A stretch of DNA of 64,000 nt from Aldehydirespirator sp965220645 (GCA_965220645.1 OZ244836.1:992001-1056000), one strand, 5' to 3'. Positions 52,320 to 60,720 are shown, counted from the first letter of the stretch. Numbers and translations: made by a program. The notes: generated by a model not told the origin, from the sequence alone.

Positions 52320-53054
52320 TCACACGCCGATTTGGATGCTGGCCAGCAGCGCCACCACCACGACCGCGCTGGCTGTGACCGCGACGAGGGTGCCGGTGCC
52401 GGCCACCGAGCGGCCCAGTGCCTCGATGCGGACCCGGCGGTTGTCCTCGAGAGCCTGCACGGCCTGGGCGATGAGCCGGTCGATCAGACCGGTGGCCGCG
52501 GCACCGCCCCGCTCGGCTGCGGCCAGGGTGCCGACCACCGTCTCGGCCGGCGAGCCGGCGAAGTGCGCCTCCGCGGCGCTGAGAGGGTCGTGCCCGGCGG
52601 CGAGGGCCAAATTGATGCTGGTCGCGGCGGGAGCGAAGGCGGGAGCCTCGACTCGTTCAGCGGCCTCCACGGCAGCGTCGTTGATGGGGCGGCCCGCCGC
52701 CGTGAACAGGCGGATCCGGCGCAGCCACTCCAGCAGAGCGGCGTCACGGCGGGCCCGGTAACCCGACAGCACGATCCCGCGCAGCAACGGCGCCGTGGCC
52801 ACCGGCACCCACAATGACACGGCCGCCGCGACCAGGGCGCCGTTGCGGAAACCTGCCAGCAGCGACCCAGCCACCATGATCACGCCAGCGATCAGCGGCG
52901 TGGCCACCACAGACGCGGTGCGCAGCCTCGCCGGGGGCCACCCCGCGGCCGCAAGCTCGACCGTGTTGGCCCTTCGGGGCGCAGCGGTGAGTACCAGCCG
53001 CAACGCCGCCCCCGCACCGGATATGGCCGTGAGCCAGATCATCGCGATCCTCAC
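52320..53054 (-). CDS. tadC: TadC-like platform protein of Tad locus 2
   Basis: The 244-residue product has two N-terminal membrane segments (WLTAISGAGAALRLVLTAAP and TPLIAGVIMVAGSLLAGFRN), a T2SSF domain with ALLEWLRRIRLFTAAGRPIN near residue 118 and NLALAAGHDPLSAAEAHFAG near 150, and a C-terminal membrane helix. GTG 53054 overlaps the end of the tadB gene. Compared with locus 1 it is diverged and lacks the EIDGTP motif, which reads AERGGAAATGLIDRL here. Confidence 0.75.
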   Translation of the reverse strand: MRIAMIWLTAISGAGAALRLVLTAAPRRANTVELAAAGWPPARLRTASVVATPLIAGVIMVAGSLLAGFRNGALVAAAVSLWVPVATAPLLRGIVLSGYRARRDAALLEWLRRIRLFTAAGRPINDAAVEAAERVEAPAFAPAATSINLALAAGHDPLSAAEAHFAGSPAETVVGTLAAAERGGAAATGLIDRLIAQAVQALEDNRRVRIEALGRSVAGTGTLVAVTASAVVVVALLASIQIGV

Positions 53055-53851
53055 CCCGCGGCCGCACGGGCGGGCAGCAGGACGCGTGCGCTCAGCGCTG
53101 CGATCACCACGGCTCCGGCCAGCAGCAGCGCAGCGCCTCGGGTGCCGGCCAGCCACGCTCCCACGTCGGTGGCTACCTGCCCTGCTCCGGCGACGAGGCC
53201 GGCCCCGAGCAGCACCACGAGGGCCAGCGTGGGCATGGTCGCCGCGACACGGGCATGGAACAGCCGGGCCGTGGCCGCGGTCTGGGAAGCCTCGGCCTCG
53301 AGCACGGCGACGGTCTCAGCCCAGCGACCGCCACCCTCGGCCGAGATGGCGATCAGGTCGGCCAGGGAGCCGGCGACCGCCGACGGCACGCGAGTTGCGA
53401 ACCGCTCGGCCGCAATGTCGACGCCGGTGCTCTCGCAGTCAGCGGCCATCGCCACGGCCGCCTCCCCGACCGGGCCGCTCACCAGCGGGGCGGCTCTGGC
53501 GACCGCGTCGGAGGCGGTCACCGCGACCGCGGCCTGATTGGCCAGCACGCTCGCGAAACGGGCCACCCCTTCGGCAGTGGCGACCCGCCGCCTCGACGTC
53601 GTCAGCACCTTCATCGCCGACGTGCACACCAGCGCGCATATCGCCGCCGCGGCCGCGTGTGCGGCCTCGAGGTCCAGAGCGATCATCACCGCGCAGACCG
53701 CGGCTGCCGCGGGCAGCTCGGCTGGGATCCGAGCCCGCCGCCGCCGGACCGTTCTGGCCCGCAACGACCAGCGGGTTCCGTCGGTCGGCCACAGCGTGAT
53801 CACCAGCATCAGCGCACCGCCGGCACAAATCGTCCATCCGGCCGCGCTCAC
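53051..53851 (-). CDS. tadB: TadB-like platform protein of Tad locus 2
   Basis: The 266-residue product has N-terminal membrane segments (ICAGGALMLVITLWP and a second at about 45-75), a T2SSF helical domain with GVARFASVLANQAAVAVTAS near residue 92 and LADLIAISAEGGGRWAETVA near 162, the latter typical of F-domain loops, then two C-terminal membrane helices. GTG 53851 lies at the edge of a four-copy repeat that separates it from tadA. Without the repeat the start would have overlapped the tadA stop. Confidence 0.78.
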   Translation of the reverse strand: MSAAGWTICAGGALMLVITLWPTDGTRWSLRARTVRRRRARIPAELPAAAAVCAVMIALDLEAAHAAAAAICALVCTSAMKVLTTSRRRVATAEGVARFASVLANQAAVAVTASDAVARAAPLVSGPVGEAAVAMAADCESTGVDIAAERFATRVPSAVAGSLADLIAISAEGGGRWAETVAVLEAEASQTAATARLFHARVAATMPTLALVVLLGAGLVAGAGQVATDVGAWLAGTRGAALLLAGAVVIAALSARVLLPARAAAG

Positions 53852-54020
53852 TTGGGTGCTCCGTTGCGCTCACCCAACATCGTCCATCCGGCCGCGCTCA
53901 CTTGGGTGCTCCGTTGCGCTCACCCAACATCGTCCATCCGGCCGCGCTCACTTGGGTGCTCCGTTGCGCTCACCCAACATCGTCCATCCGGCCGCGCTCA
54001 CTTGGGTGCTCCGTTGCGCT
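53831..54020. repeat. Four tandem 50-bp repeats at the tadA-tadB junction
   Basis: Units start at 53831, 53881, 53931 and 53981, each beginning CGTCCATCCGGCCGCGCTCA, with the last unit cut at 54020. On the minus strand each unit carries the end of tadA (ERNGAPK codons), its TGA, and the tadB GTG in the overlap form AAGTGAGCGCG. The 50-bp length is not a multiple of three, so only one copy of each signal is used: the tadA stop at 53998 and the tadB start at 53851. The units are identical, so the expansion is recent. Confidence 0.95.
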
Positions 54021-55650
54021 CCGCAGTGGTCGGGCCGCCGCCGGACGCGTCCCCGCCCACGAGCTGCAGAGTGGGCCGCTGTGGCACGGATTCTGCGCCG
54101 GCACAATCGACAGTGACCGACGCGGATCGGTAGACGTCGGTCATGCGGCCCACGGGCGCGGCCACGGGCACCGCCCAACGCTGCCCGGGTTCGAGGCGCC
54201 AGAGGCAACGGGTCTGGATCGTGCCGTCGGCCTTGGTGCCGGTGATCTGGGTCACGTCCGCGATGACCCGTTCACCGGCGTGGTTGCGGCCCAGCCACAC
54301 CAGCAGGTGCACCGCGATGGCTATCGACCGGCGGGCCAGGCCCTCGTCGGCTCCCTCGGAGGTGGCGTACGCGGTGAGCTTCTCCAGCACACCGTCACCG
54401 GGCGGGGAGTGCAGGGTCACGAGGCATCCGTCGAGCCCCGACGACATGGCGTCGAGCAGGGCCATAGTGCCCTCGCCCCTCACCTCGCCCACCACCAGCT
54501 TGGAGCTGTTGGCCCGCTTGGCGTCGCGCACATGGTCGGCCATGGAGTGCTTGCCCACACCATCGTTGTTGGCGTCTCTGGTGAGTCGCTCGTAGGCGTT
54601 GGGATGGATGCCGTACTCGCGCAGTCGCAGCTCGGGGGTGTCCTCGATGGTGTCGATGCGCTCCTCGGGCGGCACCTGCGCCAGCAGGGCCTGGCACAGC
54701 GTGGTCTTGCCGCCCCCCATCGCGGCCGCGACCACGACGTTGGCCCGCACGTCGCCGGCTATGGCCTCCAGCAGCACATCGGCCAGCCGGCTGCTGCACA
54801 GGCCCAGCTCTGCGAGGGTGCGCCGGCCGCCCAGGTTGCTCCTGAGCACCAGCGTCGGCGGTGAGCAGACGAACGCCTCGGCGTGCAGGCGCCACCGGTC
54901 GCCCATGCGGGTGTCGAGGCGGGGGTCCAGTTCGTCGAAGCGCTGGGGCCGCTCGCCCGAGTAGGCCGCCAGGAACCGGCACGCCCCGATCAGCTCGTCG
55001 TCGCTCAGGAACGGAGACGAACGGCTCTGTCGCTCGCCGTTGGAGAACTCGACCACCATCGACTCACCGCCCCGTATCTGGAACTCCTCCACGCCGTCCT
55101 CACCGAGCAGTTCCCTCAGCCTGCGGGCGGCCGCGGCGGCCGCCGACTCGCGGCGCACTGTCCGGTCGGCGCCGTCCATGCGTTGCGGCGCGGCCGCCAG
55201 CGAACCCAACGACCGACCCAGGCGGCGCAGCGTCCGTTCCGAGCGCCGGGAGGGCGCCGGCGGCACGGCTCGCACCGCCTGAGCGCCGGCCAGCATCCGC
55301 ACCTCAGCGGTGTCTACGGCGTGGTCGGACACCACGACCAGAGCCACCGGCACCTTGGTCGCCTCACCGGCGTGCAGGCCCAACCGGTCCCGCACGCCGC
55401 AACCCGAGCCTGCGGTGACCCATACCACCCCCGCAGCTGCGGCTGCGGTGGAGCGCAGCACGCTGTCGCCGGTGGATGTGTCCACCGCTACGGCCGTGGC
55501 CCGGTGGGGCGCGGCCTCCAGGGCCCGGTCGGCCAGCGACTCGCCCACAACCAGATCCGCGGCCGACGCTCGCACTCCCTCGATGATCGTGCGAACGACC
55601 CAGCCCGCGGCCTGCGGATCGAGCCTCCGATCAGCTGAGACCATCAACAT
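53998..55650 (-). CDS. tadA: TadA/CpaF ATPase of Tad locus 2 with extra N-terminal domain
   Basis: The 550-residue product has a C-terminal secretion ATPase with FQIRGGESMVVEFSNGER near residue 190, the Walker A VVAAAMGGGKTTLCQALLAQ near 303, the Asp-box IDTIEDTPELRLREYGIHPN near 332, Walker B with SSKLVVGEVRGEGTMALLDA near 385 and the His-box LDGCLVTLHSPPGDG. The first 150 residues are an added domain with RTIIEGVRASAADLVVGESL and VALVVVSDHAVDTAEVRMLA. It looks like a degenerate MinD/CpaE-type fold without a Walker A motif. No separate CpaE is found in this locus, so a fused localisation domain is likely (inference). The start overlaps the cpaB-like gene. Confidence 0.83.
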   Translation of the reverse strand: MLMVSADRRLDPQAAGWVVRTIIEGVRASAADLVVGESLADRALEAAPHRATAVAVDTSTGDSVLRSTAAAAAGVVWVTAGSGCGVRDRLGLHAGEATKVPVALVVVSDHAVDTAEVRMLAGAQAVRAVPPAPSRRSERTLRRLGRSLGSLAAAPQRMDGADRTVRRESAAAAAARRLRELLGEDGVEEFQIRGGESMVVEFSNGERQSRSSPFLSDDELIGACRFLAAYSGERPQRFDELDPRLDTRMGDRWRLHAEAFVCSPPTLVLRSNLGGRRTLAELGLCSSRLADVLLEAIAGDVRANVVVAAAMGGGKTTLCQALLAQVPPEERIDTIEDTPELRLREYGIHPNAYERLTRDANNDGVGKHSMADHVRDAKRANSSKLVVGEVRGEGTMALLDAMSSGLDGCLVTLHSPPGDGVLEKLTAYATSEGADEGLARRSIAIAVHLLVWLGRNHAGERVIADVTQITGTKADGTIQTRCLWRLEPGQRWAVPVAAPVGRMTDVYRSASVTVDCAGAESVPQRPTLQLVGGDASGGGPTTAERNGAPK

Positions 55651-56254
55651 TGTCGACCCTCCCTTCGTCCGGTTGTGGTGCCGGCGCCGGGCAGCCGGGC
55701 CAGCCCGACGGCGGCGACTCCCAGATCCACCAGACCGTGGGGCCCAGGACCGCGGCCAGCTGCGGTCGGGCCTCGACCACCACCGTGGCCTCGCCGGCGA
55801 CCACCACGGGGAGCACCGCGGTGGCGCAACCGCCCGGCTGCGCGGCCAGCACCGCGATGTCGCCGGCCCTGGGACCCGGGTCGGGCCAGAGCGACGGGTC
55901 CACCACCACGGCCAGCAGGGCAGCCGACAGGTCTGAGGCGGCCGGCGGCGCCGAGTCGGCCAGCAGCGCCTCGGACAGCACCGTGCCCGCCGGCACCGCC
56001 ACCGCAGGCACGCGATCAGCCAACTGGTCGGCGGTCACGAACAGCGCGGCGGACGCCTCGGGCATCTCTACGGTCACGAACTCGCCCGGCTGGCGTCCTG
56101 CCGGCCAGTCCTCGGCCGCGGCCACCACCTGCACCGTGGGCTGCGGCTCGGGACGGCCGAACAGCCATACCAACAGCACCACCACCACCACGATCAGGGC
56201 TGCGGCCGTGAACCGCTGCGCCTGGCCCGACATCGGTACTGGACCGGTGGCCAT
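55631..56254 (-). CDS. CpaB/RcpC-like SAF-domain protein
   Basis: The 207-residue product has a membrane helix (ALIVVVVVLLVWLFGRPEPQ), then VQVVAAAEDWPAGRQPGEFV and VTVEMPEASAALFVTADQLA, and RVPAVAVPAGTVLSEALLAD, which together form an SAF domain as in CpaB/RcpC/FlgA. CpaB proteins sit in the periplasm or at the cell surface and help build the Tad machine. It overlaps tadA at its 3' end. The last 70 residues are proline- and tryptophan-rich without known homology. Confidence 0.75.
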   Translation of the reverse strand: MATGPVPMSGQAQRFTAAALIVVVVVLLVWLFGRPEPQPTVQVVAAAEDWPAGRQPGEFVTVEMPEASAALFVTADQLADRVPAVAVPAGTVLSEALLADSAPPAASDLSAALLAVVVDPSLWPDPGPRAGDIAVLAAQPGGCATAVLPVVVAGEATVVVEARPQLAAVLGPTVWWIWESPPSGWPGCPAPAPQPDEGRVDNVDGLS

Positions 56255-56263
56255 CTGCGCCTC

Positions 56264-58093
56264 CTAGCTGCCGGGTGCCGGACGCCGATGCTCAGCATCG
56301 GACCGGGTGTCGGGGTCGTGCTGCAGCGTGATGCCGGACGTGTAGTCGATGATCTCCCGGAACCACTCGACGCCGCCGGCGAGGGTCGCGCATTCGTGGA
56401 ACGTGGCATCCACTCCGACGCCCTCGAAGCAGGCGCGGGCCTGCCAGGCCCACACCCCCGGAGTCGGGAGCTCCCAGCGGCACCGGTCGTAGGCGTCGGC
56501 CCCAATCATGGCCGTGGCGACGCCGCACGACGCGCTCACGTCGCGGTTGCGGTGGTACTGCTGGGCCTGGGACTGCTGGACGGCAGTCAGGTTGTCCCAG
56601 CGGCGCAGGTAGGTGTCGAAGCCCGCATCGGGACGGGACGCGTGGGAGTTGTCGATGGTCGAGCGGTGGCTGGTGCGCCACGGCAGCAGCTGAGTCAGGC
56701 GGGTCTGCACGGTGATGGCTTCCCAGTAGCAGCCGTCGTCGCTGAGGACGTACCAGTCGGCGCCGGCGTCGATCACCGGCCACACCGGCGAGCCTGACAC
56801 CACCAGGTACTCCGCCCCGCCGGGCACGTCGGGGTGTGGAGGCCACTGCCGGCCGGGATCGCCGTGGGGCTCGATGCTCACCAGGGTCGCCCAGCGGAGC
56901 TGTGCGGCGAACGCAGCCCGCTCACTGTTGGACAGCCACAGGCCGGTCGTGCACATCTCGTCGTCGAGGTCGTCACCACCTCCGGGTGGACCTCCTCCGC
57001 CACTGCCCGGCCGGATTGGATCGGGCCGGTCGATGGTGGGTCCGCCACCTCCGCCGTCAGGGTCGGAGGGGATCTCGATACGGTCCAAGAACGCGGCCAG
57101 CTGGGCGTTGGTCATGGTCGAGCCGGGATCGGCGTCGGGCCGGCTGTAGGGATCAACGACGCCGTCGCCGTTACCGTCGAGGCCCTGCAGGATGCCCATG
57201 TCGGCCAGCTCGTCGGCCACGTCGAACGGATCGTCGGGGTCATAAGGAATGCCCAGCCCACCCGCGAGTGCGTTGAACATGTCCCCCCGGTCGACGTCGC
57301 CGTCTGCGGGAAGAGTCTCAAGGGCGGCTTCGGTGTCGAAGTCGGGGTTGTGGCTCCCGAAGTTCTCCACGATCTCAATCAGATCCACCGCTTGGGTGTC
57401 CGAGTCGGGATCGAAGTCCTCTGGCAGGTAGCCCTCTTCGATACCGGAGTTGATCTCGTCACACGCCCACGATGCGCAGTCCGGGTCGCCCCCGGGAGGC
57501 CGGGGGACGGCCGTGAGGGTCGGGACGGTCGTTGTGGTTGGGGGTGGTCGTCGTGCGGTTGTGGTTGGGGGTGGTCGTCGTGCGGTTGTGGTTGGGGGTG
57601 GTCGTCGTGCGGTTGTGGTTGGGGGTGGTCGTCGTGCGGTTGTGGTTGGGGGTGGTCGTCGTGCGGTTGTGGTTGGGGGTGGTCGTCGTGCGGTTGTGGT
57701 TGGGGGTGGTCGTCGTGCGGTTGTGGTTGGGGGTGGTCGTCGTGCGGTTGTGGTTGGGGGTGGCCGGTAGCAGGCGTGGGGAGGGCTGCAGATGGGTGGT
57801 TGTCGTGCGGTTGTGGTTGGGGGTGGTCGTCGTGCGGTTGTGGTTGGGGGTGGCCGGTAGCAGGCGTGGGGAGGGCTGCAGATGGGAGGCCGGGTGGTTG
57901 TCGGCGGGTGCTTGTGTCCCGGTGGCGGGAGGGGATGAGCAAGCGCGGCTCTGGTGCCCAAACCCACCTCGGCTCGCTGGTGGGCGATCACCGCGCCCAT
58001 TGCCAGCGCGCCGGCTAGCGCGAGCATCACCAGCGCGTAACGGTGCTTCGGTTCGCTCGGGGAGGGTCGCGAGGGTGGTGTCTGGTTTGACAC
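56264..58093 (-). CDS. Surface protein with Pro/Thr repeat stalk and SLH-like region
   Basis: The 609-residue product has an N-terminal membrane segment (YALVMLALAGALAMGAVIAH) and then a stalk of about ten nine-residue units of the type PPPTTTARR, interrupted twice by PPICSPPHACYR. A region follows with CDEINSGIEEGYLPEDFDPD and ADMGILQGLDGNGDGVVDPY plus TMTNAQLAAFLDRIEIPSD, which looks like S-layer homology motifs. A C-terminal domain of about 220 residues has several cysteines and tryptophans. It is probably displayed outside the cell as a cell-wall-spanning or adhesin component of the pilus locus. I do not recognise the C-terminal domain. Confidence 0.6.
   Translation of the reverse strand: MSNQTPPSRPSPSEPKHRYALVMLALAGALAMGAVIAHQRAEVGLGTRAALAHPLPPPGHKHPPTTTRPPICSPPHACYRPPPTTTARRPPPTTTARQPPICSPPHACYRPPPTTTARRPPPTTTARRPPPTTTARRPPPTTTARRPPPTTTARRPPPTTTARRPPPTTTARRPPPTTTARRPPPTTTTVPTLTAVPRPPGGDPDCASWACDEINSGIEEGYLPEDFDPDSDTQAVDLIEIVENFGSHNPDFDTEAALETLPADGDVDRGDMFNALAGGLGIPYDPDDPFDVADELADMGILQGLDGNGDGVVDPYSRPDADPGSTMTNAQLAAFLDRIEIPSDPDGGGGGPTIDRPDPIRPGSGGGGPPGGGDDLDDEMCTTGLWLSNSERAAFAAQLRWATLVSIEPHGDPGRQWPPHPDVPGGAEYLVVSGSPVWPVIDAGADWYVLSDDGCYWEAITVQTRLTQLLPWRTSHRSTIDNSHASRPDAGFDTYLRRWDNLTAVQQSQAQQYHRNRDVSASCGVATAMIGADAYDRCRWELPTPGVWAWQARACFEGVGVDATFHECATLAGGVEWFREIIDYTSGITLQHDPDTRSDAEHRRPAPGS
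57531..57887 (-). repeat. 27-bp repeats coding the PPPTTTARR stalk
   Basis: Eight consecutive 27-bp units, each carrying GGTGGTCGTCGTGCGGTTGT on the plus strand, are followed by two copies of a longer block that contains GTAGCAGGCGTGGGGAGGGC and further 27-bp units. The period keeps the frame. The near-identity of units points to active expansion or contraction and variable stalk length. Confidence 0.93.
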
Positions 58094-58114
58094 GGCGGAT
58101 GTCTCCCTTCAGAG

Positions 58115-59551
58115 TCAGCAGTAAGCGGGGAAGTAGTGCTCGGACGTGGCGTGGTGGTGCTCCATCCACTCCTCGGCCAACCGGGCCGAGCGGTCGCAGT
58201 CGCGCCGGTTGAGGTCCCGGCGGCGGGTTTGGACCCACTCGGCCCACGCGTCGCAGTCGTTCCCGAACCGTTTGGGTTGCTCCGAGCTTCGGCGGACACG
58301 GGTCTCAAGCCGCACGTCCGCGGGCAACACAATGCGGCACTGCTCGGACAGCGTTACCGTCGCAGACAGCAGCAACCCGGCGTCGTTGGTTCGGTGCGGC
58401 GGCGTCTCCCTGACGAGGGGGTCGATGACGGTGGCGCAGTTGTGCCAGCCGTGGCGGTTCATCACCTTGGAGCCGCGGGACCCGGCGCCGTAGGCGTTGG
58501 CGCGGTCGTAGTACTCGTTGAGCACGCACCACGGATGGGCGCCCAGGAAGTCCAGCGCCCACTTCATCTGGTGCAGGAGCCAGGTGCAGTTGCCCCGAGG
58601 CTGGTCGAAGCACCAGCTCGCCCAACGGGCCACATCGCTCGTCCAGCGGGGCTTCTCATTTGCCCGGCGTCCGGCGCAGATGCCGCCGACCCCCTCGTCC
58701 GGGTAGGCACCGCTAGAGCAGTCCGATAGGTCCTGGGGGACCTCCCACTCGCTGGGCGGGTAACAGTCGGAGGGCCACGGCGGCCCCGGTGCGCAGTTGG
58801 GGTAGTCCCAGTAGGGATGCTCGCGAGGGATCATCCCCACCTCGGGATGGGGAGGATGACCACCCTCGGGAGCGTCCGCCAGCCCCGCCGTGACCGGAGG
58901 GATCGTGGTGGGCGGCGGCGGAGCGGTCGTCGTGGTGGTGGTGGTCGTGGTGGTTGTGGTTGTTGTCGTCGTTGTGGCCGGCGGAGCGGTGGTTGTGGTT
59001 GTTGTCGTCGTTGTGGCCGGCGCAGCGGTGGTTGTCGGGATGGCTGCGGTGGTCGTTGCCGGTGGCGAGCTGGTTGAGGTGGTTGTGGGCGCAGCCGTCG
59101 TCGGCGGGACGGCGGTGGTCGTGGGGGCCCCGGTGGTGGTCGACGCCGCGGTGGTCGCGGTCGGCTCCGTCCTGGACGGCACGGCCTGCTCGGTGTCGGC
59201 CCGGACCTCCCCGGCCGATTCGGCGGGCAGGACCGACGGTTCCGGCTCGGGCAGCGCCACCGGTGTCGACTCAGCCTCCGCCGCCGGCGGGGCCGCGGCC
59301 GCCGAAACCTCCGGGGTCGGGTCGACGACGCTCGGTTGAGTGTCCGGTTCTGCTGCCGGCTCAACTGGCGACGATCCCGACGGAACGGAGGTGGCCGGCG
59401 CCGACTCCACGGGTATGGACGGGTCCCCGGGGCTGCTGTCAGCCCCACACGCAGCCGCGACGGTAACCAACGCCACGGCCACCGCGGCCACCGTCGTAGC
59501 GGACCGCCGTCTGGGTGAATTTTCGAAAGATCCAAAACAACAGAAATTCAT
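58115..59551 (-). CDS. Lipoprotein with long Thr-rich stalk and cysteine-rich C-terminal domain
   Basis: The 478-residue product has a lipoprotein signal (VAVALVTVAAACGADSS, lipobox cysteine near 35), about 190 residues rich in Ala, Pro, Thr and Glu with a run of more than 15 threonines (around residues 195-215), and a C-terminal domain of about 240 residues. That domain has about ten cysteines and many tryptophans (PNCAPGPPWPSDCYPPSEWE and WWCVLNEYY-like segments). The stalk is typical of wall-spanning proteins, probably O-glycosylated. It is the first gene of Tad locus 2 and likely its surface adhesin or anchor, though the fold of the last domain is unknown to me. Confidence 0.6.
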   Translation of the reverse strand: MNFCCFGSFENSPRRRSATTVAAVAVALVTVAAACGADSSPGDPSIPVESAPATSVPSGSSPVEPAAEPDTQPSVVDPTPEVSAAAAPPAAEAESTPVALPEPEPSVLPAESAGEVRADTEQAVPSRTEPTATTAASTTTGAPTTTAVPPTTAAPTTTSTSSPPATTTAAIPTTTAAPATTTTTTTTTAPPATTTTTTTTTTTTTTTTTAPPPPTTIPPVTAGLADAPEGGHPPHPEVGMIPREHPYWDYPNCAPGPPWPSDCYPPSEWEVPQDLSDCSSGAYPDEGVGGICAGRRANEKPRWTSDVARWASWCFDQPRGNCTWLLHQMKWALDFLGAHPWCVLNEYYDRANAYGAGSRGSKVMNRHGWHNCATVIDPLVRETPPHRTNDAGLLLSATVTLSEQCRIVLPADVRLETRVRRSSEQPKRFGNDCDAWAEWVQTRRRDLNRRDCDRSARLAEEWMEHHHATSEHYFPAYC

Positions 59552-59579
59552 GGTCAGACATCAAACCACGACGCTCGGC

Positions 59580-59613
59580 TATTTACAACCTTTTTATGTA
59601 ATTTCTTTGTCAA
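59580..59613 (-). promoter_or_regulatory. AT-rich promoter region of Tad locus 2
   Basis: On the minus strand a perfect TTGACA (59613-59608) is followed by an AT-rich stretch (AAGAAATTACATAAAAAGG) and TGTAAATAG about 20 bases on. The whole 59519-59620 stretch is far lower in GC than its surroundings. It lies 30-60 bases before the lipoprotein ATG at 59551. The spacing to the -10 is longer than ideal, so I give the region and not exact boxes. Confidence 0.45.
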
Positions 59614-59748
59614 CAAGGCTTGGCATCGTCCGCGGGGCTCGGCCGAACCCTCGAGCGCCACGAGTAGGCCGTGGCCGGGTGGTAGCTTCAATCCGGTGTG
59701 GGGACGTCCGTCATGCCGTCCGGCCCCGTCCCCTAGAACGGGGAGACC

Positions 59749-60720
59749 GTGTCCACTGAGCCGCCAGTGAACGGGGCGCAGAACAATCTGCCTCCACCGC
59801 GCCGCACGCAGCCGGTGTCCTCCCCAGAGGCGACCGCGGCCGAGGCGACCACCGCCGAGGCAGTCGAGCGCCATGTCGGGCTCGAGGCGGTCATGGCCCG
59901 GGCCCGGCACGAGAACTTCCCGGTGGCGCTGCGGGTGCTGCCCAGAGCGGTGCAGGGCCACCTGCGCGCCATCTACGGCTACGCACGGCTCGTCGACAAC
60001 CTCGGCGACGAGTATCCCGGCGACCGCCTGGCCGCGCTGGACTGGGTCGAGGCTCAGATCGACGGCCTGTTCGCGGCCGCCCCCTGCCACGAGGTCTTCG
60101 TCCGGCTGGCCCCCGCGGTGGACCAATTCGGGCTGGACCGCCGACCCTTCGACCAGTTGCTGGCCGCCAACCGGCTCGACCAGCACAAGACCAGCTACGC
60201 CGACTTCGACGATCTGATGGAGTACTGCAAGCTGTCCGCCAATCCCGTCGGTCACCTCGTGCTGGCCGTGTTCGAGGCGGCCACCCCCGACCGCCTGGCC
60301 GCCTCCGATCAAGTCTGCAGCGGCCTGCAGGTGCTGGAGCACCTCCAGGACGTGGGCGAGGACGCGGCCAGGGGGCGCGTCTACCTCCCCGCCGACGACA
60401 TGGAGCGCTTCGGTGTTGACGTCGAGGATCTCGACGCCCCGACGGCCGCGGCGAACCTGCGCGGCCTGGTGGCCTATGAAGCCAGCAGGGCTCGGGCCAT
60501 GCTCGGCCAGGGCAAGGGACTGGTGGCATCGCTGCAGGGACCGGCCCGCCTGGCCGTGGCCGGGTTCGTGGCCGGAGGGCTGGCCGGACTCGACGCGCTG
60601 GAAGCGGCCGGATTCGAGGTGCTGGGCGGCACCCGCAAGGCCGGCTCCGCACGGGTGCTGGGCCGTCTGGCCGGCGTGTACCTGGGCGGCGTGGCCCGGC
60701 GAGGAGCGGGCGGCCCATGA
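59749..60720 (+). CDS. hpnC: Hydroxysqualene synthase HpnC
   Basis: The 323-residue product is a squalene/phytoene synthase-family protein. ENFPVALRVLPRAVQGHLRA near residue 55 and AIYGYARLVDNLGDEYPGDR near 75 (DNxGD as first metal motif) are present, with CKLSANPVGHLVLAVFEAAT near 160 and QVLEHLQDVGEDAARGRVYL near 197 as the second region. This pattern is the HpnC type, which converts presqualene diphosphate to hydroxysqualene. GTG 59749 starts it; the first 40 residues are variable. It overlaps hpnD by four bases. Confidence 0.9.
   Translation: MSTEPPVNGAQNNLPPPRRTQPVSSPEATAAEATTAEAVERHVGLEAVMARARHENFPVALRVLPRAVQGHLRAIYGYARLVDNLGDEYPGDRLAALDWVEAQIDGLFAAAPCHEVFVRLAPAVDQFGLDRRPFDQLLAANRLDQHKTSYADFDDLMEYCKLSANPVGHLVLAVFEAATPDRLAASDQVCSGLQVLEHLQDVGEDAARGRVYLPADDMERFGVDVEDLDAPTAAANLRGLVAYEASRARAMLGQGKGLVASLQGPARLAVAGFVAGGLAGLDALEAAGFEVLGGTRKAGSARVLGRLAGVYLGGVARRGAGGP

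Noticed and set aside
53831..54020. Regular repeats at 53.8 kb and 18.7 kb considered as CRISPR arrays.
   Set aside because: The units are contiguous with no unique spacers and no cas genes nearby; they are simple tandem duplications.
57450..58212. Plus-strand frames of 106-226 codons over the stalk repeat (VVVGGGRRA or WLGVVVVRL repeats).
   Set aside because: They are products of the 27-bp repeat being open in several frames; the minus-strand frame has the signal segment and the non-repeat domains.
58930..59050. Poly-threonine codon run considered as an assembly error or microsatellite.
   Set aside because: It keeps the frame, is flanked by a matching Thr/Pro-rich stalk and fits the lipoprotein architecture.
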